From Cheilinus undulatus (taxonomy: Eukaryota; Chordata; Actinopteri; Labriformes; Labridae), in assembly GCF_018320785.1 (NCBI RefSeq), contig NC_054872.1, forward strand, positions 23,270,769 through 23,334,768: 64,000 nucleotides of DNA, given 5' to 3'. Each line of letters opens with the position of its first letter. The first letter of the stretch is position 1. The notes under the pieces are model-generated. The model made no database searches, was not told the origin of the DNA, and saw only the letters and a list, made by a program, of their open reading frames with translations. Positions 1-11,177 of the stretch are shown here, piece after piece. The translations under genes were made by a program, and so were the position numbers.

Positions 1-131
1 TAATACAAGATAAAGACAAAACTATACTATCCACCATATATTTGATAAGAAGTGCTGTGCTATATTAACTTACTGTATTTGCTACCTGGCTTAAACTCTT
101 TGCTTTTGTGTAATGGAAAATCTGTTTTATG

Positions 132-840
132 TACGACCTCCATTCCAAAAAGGCTGGGCCGCTGTGTAACTTGTGAATAAAAACAGAATGCAATTATTTG
201 CAAATCTCATAAACCCATATTTCATTCATAATAGATCATTAAAGACTTATCACTTGTCTTTTTTATAAAAAAATTGTTAGCTTATTTTGAATTTTAATTA
301 ATTTTAATTGGCAACAGGTCAGTAAAATGACTGAGTATAAAAGGAGCATTTTAAAAAGGTAGAGTCTCTCAGAAGTAAAGATGGACAAAGGTTCACCAAT
401 TTGTGAAAATCTGCACCTTGAAGTTGTGGAACAATTTCAGAAAAATGTAACCTTGTAAAGCAGATGGATTTGCCAACCTCCATGTCTGTCATCTTCCCAT
501 GGATATATGAAACAGTCTATCTGGCATGTCAGGTTAAGAAAATGATCCTTAATGTAAAATTGCCAAGACTTTGAATTTCCCAAAATCTACAGTCCATAAA
601 GCCACCTGGAGATTCAGCAAACCTCTAGAAATTTCTGTGCATAAGGGACAAAGCCGAAGGTCAGTACTGGATGCTTGTGATCTGAAGGCCTTCAGGCGGC
701 ACTGCATTAAAAAAAGGCTTGTTTGTAGTGTTGAAAGTCTGCCATCCAAGACAGGACGAGATTATGCCATTCTGACATGGTGTAATCCAGCCATTAATCC
801 CCAGTATGGCCACAGTCCTGTGAAATGTCTGCTCTGATGC
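132..840 (+). mobile_element. Tc1/mariner-type element, 5' fragment with transposase HTH region
   Basis: The segment opens with a terminal repeat of a common teleost Tc1/mariner family (TACGACCTCCATTCCAAAAA, followed by the AATAAAAACAGAATGCAA motif near 180). The N-terminal helix-turn-helix part of a transposase follows at 571-835 (for example ISVHKGQSRRS and ALRRHCIKKRL-like residues, read as FRRHCIKKRL). The catalytic domain and right terminal repeat are missing, so this is a truncated, immobile copy. Two other decayed copies of the same family lie at 14090-14755 and 53232-54215. The family was recognised from memory; its Repbase name is not known to me. Confidence 0.75.
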
Positions 841-1090
841 AGGGCCTATCTTCTTGAAGTTAGTGTTTGTGTATTGTGAACTTGGTTTTGTATTTCTTTC
901 CCCCCAAAGTTAGTCTGTCAGACTGTTGGGGCTGCTGAGAACCCCACTGGTTTTCCCCGTTGTTCTTTACATGAACTTAACCCTTGTGCCCTCCTCGGGC
1001 ATTTTTGGACATTTTTCTCAAGTTTGTTTTTTTTTTTTTTTTTTAAATTTGTGATCATTTTGTCAATTTTACAGCTTGTGGCATGAATTT

Positions 1091-1835
1091 GAGTCTTGGA
1101 TGGGTCAAAGATTAGCAAAATAAATGATTTCATTGCGCTTGTATTTTTTATGTTGTGCCAGCTTTAACATTAGGCACCCTCTTGACACCTTTGAGGTGAA
1201 AATGTACATGTTAAAAAAACTGCCATTATATCACCATACATCAATATTTTTTTCTACTTTTTACCATAAATCTCTTTAACAACTTCAGACTTGCTCAAAA
1301 CTACCAAACATTTAATAATTCTCAGAATTTAAACCCTTTTAAACTTACACAAAAACTCTCCAATTTCGTGCATTAAAGAGTGCTTGATTGTAAACTGCAA
1401 TGACAGTAAAATTAAAAAAACTTAGTTTTAATTGAAGTCAATGGGGGCATTTTTGCCACGAAGATGTCAAGAGGGTATTTCTGACATTATGTAAAAAATA
1501 ACAATGCAATCAAATCAATTTTGTTACTAATCTTTGACCCATCCAAGACTGTTGGCAACCCCCAAAGCCCCATCTTTCTACTATTTATTATATGAAAAAT
1601 AAGTCACTTCTTGCATTTTTTGCAGTAAAAAATCAAATATTTCAAACAATCAAACTGGCATTAAAAGAGTTAAAATTCTGAGAATTATTGCATTTTTTGT
1701 AGTTTTGAGCAGGTCTGAAGTTGTTAAAAAGATTTATGAAAGAAAAGGTAGAAAAAAATACTGATGCATGGTGATTTAATGGCAGTTTACATGGCACATG
1801 TGCATTTTTGCCTCGAAGTTGTCAAGTATTGGAGC
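1091..1835. repeat. Compound inverted (foldback) repeat
   Basis: Two overlapping sets of inverted arms are visible. Arm A (1091-1210, containing GTCTTGGATGGGTCAAAGAT) pairs with the reverse complement of about 1445-1550. Arm B (about 1180-1346, with CTGCCATTATATCACCATAC) pairs with the reverse complement of about 1662-1830. The strip 1180-1210 can pair with both. This looks like a foldback element or two nested inverted insertions. I cannot name the family and see no clear target duplication. Confidence 0.65.
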
Positions 1836-1861
1836 TATTATTATTGCAAAAGTATCTTTAA

Positions 1862-2080
1862 ATGCGTACAAAGATCTGTGCACAAATCCACAAATGCATG
1901 CACAAATCCACAAATGCATGTACAGATCTGCAAATGCGTGCACAAATCCACAAACGCGTGCACAGAACTGCAAATGTGTGTAAAGATCTGCAAATGTGTG
2001 CAAAGTTTTGCAAATTTGTACAAAGATCCACAGATGCGTGCACTAATCTGCAAATATGTAGACCAATTTGTAATTGTGGA
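1862..2080. repeat. 20-bp minisatellite, about 10 units
   Basis: Units of the type GCACAAATCCACAAATGCAT follow each other at exactly 20-bp steps from 1880, with a partial unit before. The first two full units are identical and later ones diverge (for example GTACAGATCTGCAAATGCGT, GCACAGAACTGCAAATGTGT). More decayed units may continue at 2150-2205. Because 20 is not a multiple of 3 and the unit lacks most stop codons, the array stays open in several frames on both strands. Those reading frames are a by-product of the repeat and not genes. Confidence 0.9.
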
Positions 2081-3223
2081 CTTAGTTCATTTTGGTTCAG
2101 AAGCTGCCTCTCAATTGGCTGTCATACACACGTGACTTTTGCAACACTTGTACCGCGCACAATTTGTACGCAGATCCATAAGCGTGTACTTAGATCTGTA
2201 AGCGTAAAGGCCGGGTCTGTAGCCCTCAGTGCAGGCTCACAGGCAGGGCTGCCTTTCTCATCACATCAGCATCACACAGGAGGCAGCAGTTAAGACTTAG
2301 TAACAGCTCTATATAACGTCAGTGTGGAAGGAGAAATGTTATTGTTTTATACTGCTATTGTTATTATTCATATTTTCATTGAAAGAGTGAAGAAAATAAT
2401 GACTTCCTTATCTCCAAAATCGTATCACAGCAGTGGTTGAATTGCCGTTTCTACAGGGGTTCATTGTGTTGCATCTAACAGAAATCCCCATTATGATGCT
2501 GTATGAGCTGGGTGATGTTAGCAATAAGATTGATGGAGTGGTCTGTAACATTTATATTTATATAAATAACAGGGGAAGGGAAAGATTGTCAGTTTTGCAC
2601 GGATACGCTAACTGGCACTGACCATTGTTGACATTTAAATCACATTACGAAGCTATCATTGAGTGTGTTGATGAAGTAGCCAGGTGGAAATGTCGCAGTT
2701 TGCCAATCAGAATGTTTGTGTTTCGAACCTTGCAATGTCTTGAAATTTTTTCCTTTTATTCCCTAGTGAAACAAATATTGGAAGGGTTTAGCTAAAGCTA
2801 GAAGTGCTAAGTAAATGGGATGTTAAGAGCTGTTCTCAGTTCTACTTTGTATTTAGGGCTAGTTAACAGATGCTAGCATGCTAAAATCTGAATAAATGGA
2901 AGACTATGGTCAATGTCATGCCAAACAGTAGCATTTTAGCACCACACTTGTTAGCACGTTCATTTCAGCATGTATCTCAAACCGTCACACATGACTTCTA
3001 AATCTAAAAAACACCTTTTAAAGGTGTACTGAACAGTTATATCATGGCAAAAAATCAAGTTCTCTCAATATTGCAGCTATTCCTAGGGCCATTTGTGAAT
3101 GTTATCGTTGTTTATTATCAGGCTTTGTTAAAGAACATAATAGACAATGGCACTTTACAATGATTGCTCTATGTATTAGTTCATGACAAATGAATTAATG
3201 AAATGCTGTTCTCTCTGATTTAG

Positions 3224-3897
3224 ACCTTATTCTGACCATCATCCTGAGTGTGGTAGCTGCTCTGTTGGTCATTTTTGTCATCGTACTCGTCATGGTCTGT
3301 GTGGTGATTAGGTGGGTGCATCTGCTTTAAGTTTAACAGTAAATCCTGAGAATTTTTCTTCTTAAGTAGACATTTTTGTCCTGTTAAAAGAATTCAATTC
3401 ATAGCTGTAAATAAAAACTCTACTGCCTCGTTCTGCTGCCAAACAGGAAGAAGAAGAAGGAGCTAAATCATCAGGTGTCCATCTATAACCCAAACGGTAC
3501 CAGCTTCTTGCCAGGAAACAATGGCTTCCCAAAATCTCGCGAAGACAACGAGTCACACGTGTACGCCTCCATCGAAGACACGCTGGTCTACACACACCTG
3601 CTGAGGAAGGGGAAAGAGATCGGTGTCTATGGAGAGTTTGAAACATACCGGCCATTCGCAGGGCACACGGACTCTCAAAAGCCGCTGGTCTCTAAAGACA
3701 AAAGTGTGGACGACGCACAAGTTGGGACTTACCGACCATTTCAGTTCCCATCTCAACAGGCTCCTCCCCTTCCTGTCAGGCCTCCAAGCCAAGGCAACCC
3801 CATGGTGGACAATGAGATTTACGAGACTGAGGAGCAAAGCAAAGAGGAGCGTTCCCCCAGTCTGGGGCCACGTCTGGAGCCAGAGGGAGGGAACTGA
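3224..3897 (+). CDS. cdcp1: CUB domain-containing protein 1, C-terminal part (two exons)
   Basis: Exons 3224-3311 and 3447-3897 join in frame (AG|G, Arg) to give the last 178 residues. The first exon codes a single membrane-spanning helix ending at VCVVIR. The second starts with a basic stop-transfer run (RKKKKE) and then the cytoplasmic tail. The tail matches vertebrate CDCP1 around the Src-family phosphorylation sites: SHVYASIEDTLVYTHLL corresponds to human Tyr734/Tyr743, and ETYRPF to Tyr762, which recruits PKC-delta once phosphorylated. A second TYRPF follows 28 residues later. CDCP1 is a plasma-membrane glycoprotein that scaffolds Src and PKC-delta in adhesion and anoikis control. The extracellular CUB domains lie upstream of the window. 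Synteny with clec3b supports the call. Which teleost paralogue this is cannot be told. Confidence 0.9.
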
Positions 3898-6800
3898 GGA
3901 GAAGATTGGATTCAGCTTTCTGCTTTCCATTTGACCTCTGTGAACTTTGAGATTTTCATTCCCTGGCTTCTGTGTGATTACCTGATGTTCAGCTCTGCCA
4001 GAAGCCTTTGTTTTTTCTCTTGAGCGTTGTTTTGCACAAAAGCTGGGCAAACAAAATGACCCTGTTCAAACCTGCCTGCAGCTGTTACCTTGTTTTAGCT
4101 CAGATGAAGACACATTTGGTTTTCAGAGCAGAACAAAATCATCCATTTGCAGTAACATAGTAATAGGATATGATTCTTTTTAATTTGAGATATTTTATTC
4201 TTATTACAACAGCTCATACCAAAGCAAACATGTGTCCAGTTTACATGTTGAGGTGGGCTATTCTGTTACTTAACAGCAGAACACAGAGGACTGCTGCTTT
4301 TGTAAGACACTGCACATTTAAAACATAATGGAAAGCTGATAGACTGTGTTTTAAGACATTGCAACGTTACTCTATGTGCATGGGTCTGTTTCTCTATAAT
4401 TTATCCCAGCATTCTAACCTGCTCTGTAGTTTTCTACGGCATCATCACACTGTAAATTTGCCTTACAGAATCATTTGGACACTCGTGTTTATACATTTAA
4501 GACTCTTGGAAGTCTTTCCTGACATTTTAGGTCCATGTGTAAACAGCAGATATTTTTTACCCCAGTATGGACCTTGGAACCAATCTGCTGCTTGCAATGT
4601 GAATTTTTCTCTGATCATAGAAAGATGTTTCTGTTTTCACTTGTGCATCACAGTGAGTGAGAAATATGAGGCATAGCCATGTTTTATGAATTGTTCCAAG
4701 TACCAAACAAACCTCTTCCTAGACTGTAATTAGAGGAAAGCAAAGTCCTTTTGTGCACCAAGTTCCAGGCTGTGATGCTACTTCTTACAAAGAATGGTTT
4801 GTATTTTTGACTCACTGTGTTTTTAGTAATTTTAAGAAATTTTTAAAAGGAGACATGAACTCTGAGTTAGTTTCAGTTTTGTCAAAATCTGTTTGTACAG
4901 TGAGCAGTCATCTTGGTTTATGATGGTTTTGTTTTGCTTTTGCAGCTCATAAAGATGCATTTCTATTATTTTCAGTCTGTTCTGTGACTTGTAAAAACTT
5001 CTCATAGTAGCTTAAGAAGAATGAACTGACAGAGTTTTTAATAGAGCACCTGTTCTTCCCCAGCACATCTTCATGATCATTACAAACACTGTACTTTGGC
5101 TTCCAGTGAGCGTTTATACGCCATGAAAAGTACAGTAGATATTCAGCTCTGCAGGATAACAGTGATGTAATCAGAGTAAACACTGCAGCCTCAGACATTC
5201 AGAGCTTAAAGTGCGTTGACAGCTGCTGACTTGATTTATAAAACCACCTACTGGAGCATTACATGACATCCAGAGTCACGGCTGGTACTTTGCCCTTTGA
5301 CTGAACACACCTGTGCTGAATCATTAGTCTTCATGTAAACACCTGGAAGTGAACTGCAATGCACTATTCACAGAAGTCGACTCCAGTCGTCTAGCTAGTT
5401 AGATTATTTTATTGAGAAAATTCTGCTACAAACATAAACAGGAGCTATTTTTTTGCTCTCATTATTCAACTTTTATTTACTTTATAGTCACGTAATAATA
5501 CAAGCAACATTTAATGTTTCCTCAAAACTGCTTATTTCTATCAGAGATAATGTGTGTTTGTTGCCCAAAATGTGTGAAAATATCTAACACTCTCAAGCTC
5601 CAGGTGGAAAGACACAAAGCTAAACTATCACTTTTTCTTTGGTTTGCATTTTTCCTATTTGTTCCTTAAATTTTCAGTATCATACCGTCGTAAACATTAT
5701 ACTCACAAGTTGTATGATACTCTTGTTTTAGTCCGTAGTATTGGCTGGGCTTTTAAAAACTGGATCCCATAATTTTCCAATATCCTACTACTAACAGTAT
5801 TTGTCCCCAATGCATGGACATTTAAAAACAGAACTATACAAGACATCATGCAATGGGTCACAAGTGTGAGATTGCACACATATTACACTTTACTTGTATA
5901 TTTTGTTATTGCTGTGTGAGTAATCATACATTCCCAAAACAGACTGCATAGAAAGCCACTGAGAAATAAAGAATGTTTCCTGTGCACTGTATGCCGGCCC
6001 TCACAGCCACTTTTATTCGTGCATCCCCTAGTGGCTGCAGGCTGTCTTAGCACCCATTTGACATTTGTGATGTAATGACATGCAGCAGCCTGCAAATGGC
6101 AGTGTAACACAGCTGTAACACCATATAGTCTGGTTTAAAAAAGGACAGCTACTGTAAGGCTGTAGGCCAAAGTGACCTGATTCAGTTTTTTTTTTTCTTG
6201 TTTCTTTCTTTCTTACATTTTTTTCACAACATGCTTAACAGCACAAGTCATACTGAAATCAGATCTTTTCAAATCAGATCTGGGCTGCTTTCATAAAGAA
6301 ATCCTTTTAAGTGAATGGAGGAGTCTGATACAGGCTACATTTCAAAAAGTAGTTTTTATAATGTACACACAAGAGTCACCTGAGTAAGATCATCCAAACA
6401 CAGGGAATGGTAAGAAGCTGATTCACTACATGAACTATTTTGTATTTGATTTTTTTTTTTTTCAGTTTTTTTTTAATCAGTCATTTCAATTTTACTTGAG
6501 TAATTCTATGAGGACTTTATTACATTTTCATAACATTAATTTTTGAGAGAAATATGATCAAACTTTACCATCAATTGTTTGAACCTGACCTGTTTGTTGG
6601 CAAAAGTCTACCATCTGACTGCCAGGTCAAAGGACATAAAGTAGAGAAGAATGTGCGTGTGTTTTATGCCCCAGTAAAGCTGAAGTACACTTAAAAAATG
6701 GTAAACAAACACCCCTGCTGACACAGAAACAACCTGTGTGGCTTCAGGTGCAAGAGAGACAACAGCTTTATCAAGTAGGTATAGTTTGTGTTCACCCAAA

Positions 6801-7513
6801 GAAGAGGCATGGCCTACTTGCTGCATACGGGGGATAAAGGTTAACCCTAACCCAGCTGATTGTAGACCATGATTTTGAAGTTTTGTATTTTAGAGGACAT
6901 GAACCCTACAACCAAAGCACTACAAGCTAATGTAAAGATGTTAAAGGGAATATGTCACCAAAACACCCTTTGAGTATAATTTTATGTATATTTGGCTATC
7001 TACTAACCCCCCAAAAGTAAAATAAAGCAGCCTAGTCCTTTGTTTGTGATCAGTCTGCATCTGTAAACATGTAATCTGACTGGCCCTTTAATAAAAACCA
7101 ACAGTACCCTGGAGTGCACCGCAATAACATGGTTAGAAATGTTTATTAACATTCAAAATGTAAAATAAGCTGAACCACATTACATTCAAAGCTTTAATTA
7201 AAGAAAGTAATTTGAATGAAGAATGTAATCAAGGAGTTAAGAGAAAAACAAATCTTAACTTGCATTAGGTAACAAAAAATACTGAGAAAAGCCATCCAGT
7301 GGTGTTTACCTTGAAGCACAGGGATTGGTTGGGGGGGGGGGGGGCAGTTTTAAAATTATGTAAAATATAATGTCTGATGAGTTTAGCTTATATAATGACA
7401 ATGGCTTAGCCAAGAAAATGTGAGCTTAAGAAAGATGAAGAACAATAGTTTATACCAAGCTGCATAAATGTACCTGATACTTGTATTTCTCTCTTGCAAG
7501 CAGTGTTCATGAG
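3898..7513 (+). other. cdcp1 3' UTR and intergenic spacer
   Basis: This follows the cdcp1 stop codon. It presumably begins as 3' UTR; the first AATAAA I see on the + strand is at 5964-5969, so the UTR could be about 2 kb, but this is inference. The rest is AT-rich spacer before the Tc1 insertion. A G14 tract lies at 7331-7344. TTTATT at 7142-7147 would be a poly(A) signal for a transcript coming from clec3b on the - strand. No other gene is seen. Confidence 0.45.
7331..7344. repeat. Homopolymer G14
   Basis: Fourteen consecutive G residues. A tract of the same length and strand lies at 36705-36718. Such runs are prone to length errors in sequencing. Confidence 0.9.
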
Positions 7514-7515
7514 TA

Positions 7516-9125
<1,610 letters not shown>

Positions 9126-9152
9126 TATGTATCTGCTCGGACTGAAATCCTC

Positions 9153-11177
9153 TCAGACAATGTTGAATTCACACACTGAAGCCTTCTCAGCTCTGCAGCT
9201 CTCATCGAACCACTTCCCATTAGCAGTGGTGGAGAGGAGGGCGCAGTTGTGGCTGCGGCCTCCGTCTGGCTGCAGGGTGATCTCTGTCTCCCAGTTCTTG
9301 AAGCGTACACCCGAGCCGGACTGGTCCACCCACTGGCCTTCAGTCACCATGTCGTTGATACCCAGCCAAACTTGCTCCTCGGGGCCGATGCTCTGCCGGA
9401 CGTAGCTGTAGAGCTGGTCGTTCTCATCTCCGGTCAGAGGAGTGACCAGACTGCCTCCTTTGGCGATGCAGTCATCGCTGGCTGCGTGGAAGCTCTTCTT
9501 CACCGGGTCAGCCAGGAAACATTTACCGAGGATCTTTGTGCCTCGCAGACAAACTGAGGGGCAAAAAGAGACTCAGGTGTGAATGTTGGTCTAACAGTCA
9601 CTCAGTATGGTGACATACAGTAAGAATACTTTTATCCAGCTTGAGTGACACCCAAAAGTAGATTTATAATGACAGTTTCATATTATTTCAGACTATAGTC
9701 TTGCTAAATCAACTTTCTCAAAGTTGGACAAGCAGTTTTGAGCCTCAATTGGACCCAAACTGGATAAGGCATTCTCCACAGCTCAAACACCGGGCTTTGA
9801 TGAGCATAATTGCTGATGGGCTAAGTTAGTCACTTGTTCACTTAGTTGGTAGATTTGCTCTCCTTTGACCAAATGTCCTTGGCCAAATTAACCACGCTGG
9901 TTGGATTTAATAGCTTTAAGCTAACAGCAGCTGCAGTTTAATTCATCAGCTTATAAGGAAATGGATGGTAAGACTCTAATTTGTAAGAAATGCTGGATTT
10001 TAATGTGGTTTCTGATGAGAACAGACTGCTGGTTAGCGATTTGTTGTAATAACTTGGTGGGGTTTTTGTAGGAGATGTTATTTGGCTGTTATATGGTAGT
10101 GGCTGATGTGCTAATGGGTTAAATGAGAGCTAAGTGTTGTTGTTTCCTTATTAAACACAGCAGCCTGTATGTTAGTAACAGCTTTTCATTATGTTTGTTA
10201 AAAAACTTACATAGATAACATAATAACTTCATAGTCATTTTCAAGGTCATTTAATTTGTAATCTGAGTTAACAAGCAGGCTGTAAGAGGGAAACAATGGC
10301 TAAGGTTTACTGTCGCAGCTGGATTACCGTCTTTGACTCTGTACAGGTTCAGACAGGAATATGACCCAAGGAGGACAAACATAGAGTGGAACAACATTAA
10401 TCCCATACAGCAGGCTAATTTAGTACATGATTACATTTTAAGATAATGTTGAGTTAGCTTTAATTTTATGTGTTAGCATTAGTCCTCTACTGGCTAAACT
10501 AAGTCTGTCCCTGTTCTCAGTCTTCCACACAGTTTTATTTGTATACAATATCTTTCCTCTTGGGTTTTCAGCTTTGGAAAGTGAAGTTTGCTTGACTTTA
10601 CAATGCATGCAGAATCTGATAAACTGAGACCTTTTTAAACCCACAAAACATAAATTTGAAATAAAGCTTTGTACAGCCTTTTTCGATTCTTAAACCAAAG
10701 AAATCTAACTAGTTAAAGTATTTCCCAGTATAAAGTTTTAATTCAGAGAAATTGCATGTAAGATGAGGCAAAAACCAATGCTGTGTCAAAATTAAGCCAA
10801 TCAAAATAAATTTAAAAATCCCTTCAAAATAAATCAGAATCATCAGTTATTTATGAAGAAATCTCTGCAGAACAAATACCTGTCTGTAAAGCTTGCTGCT
10901 CTTTCAGCAAATTCAGCTCTTGTATGATGTCATTTATCTGTCTCTTCAGCTCCTCAATCGCAGCGCTGTTTGAATCTGTTGAAGAAAGAAATGCAGAATA
11001 TACTCCCAGAATTCTGTTTCCCAGGACTGCCAAATTTATAACAACTAAGTACGAGTAAAGATGTTACGGACAGCCCCTACCTTTCTTTCCGTTCCTTCTC
11101 TTGGAGGAGGTCTGCTGGAGTGTGCCGCGTGCCAGCAGGAGAAGACAGAACATCAAGAGAAGCCCCCTAACTACCAT
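9153..11177 (-). CDS. clec3b: Tetranectin (C-type lectin domain family 3 member B)
   Basis: Three exons on the - strand: 11177-11081, 10975-10880 and 9553-9153, giving 197 residues (human 202). Exon 1 codes a signal peptide (MVVRGLLLMFCLLLLARG) and a basic stretch (SKRRNGKKD), the heparin-binding region in human tetranectin. Exon 2 codes the alpha-helix that trimerises the protein (IEELKRQINDIIQEL). Exon 3 codes the C-type lectin domain from VCLRGTK, with WLGINDM and KNWETEI, ending at CEFNIV. Exon boundaries and phases match the human gene. Tetranectin is a secreted plasma and matrix protein that binds plasminogen kringle 4. Of the residues used for that and for calcium site 2 (human Lys148, Glu150, Asp165), the first two read Arg and His here (GGRSHNC), while Asp is kept (WFDESC). 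Intron 2 (9554-10879) shows no feature. A Tc1 element lies 25 bp past the stop. Confidence 0.95.

Larger units (their letters stand above)
1..3223. other. cdcp1 intron sequence, repeat-rich
   Basis: No exon of the CUB domains of CDCP1 could be recognised here, so this is taken as the intron upstream of the transmembrane exon. It holds a Tc1-like fragment (132-840), a compound inverted repeat (about 1091-1835) and a 20-bp minisatellite (1862-2080). From 2080 to 3223 I see only AT-rich sequence without coding or repeat structure that I can name. That it is intron rather than spacer is inferred from the splice acceptor at 3222-3223. Confidence 0.6.

Noticed and set aside
1776-2293. Overlapping open frames of 61-143 codons on both strands, rich in Cys, His, Thr and Asn
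   Set aside because: They are translations of the 20-bp minisatellite, which is open in several frames because the unit lacks most stop codons. The repeated peptide pattern shifts frame every unit.
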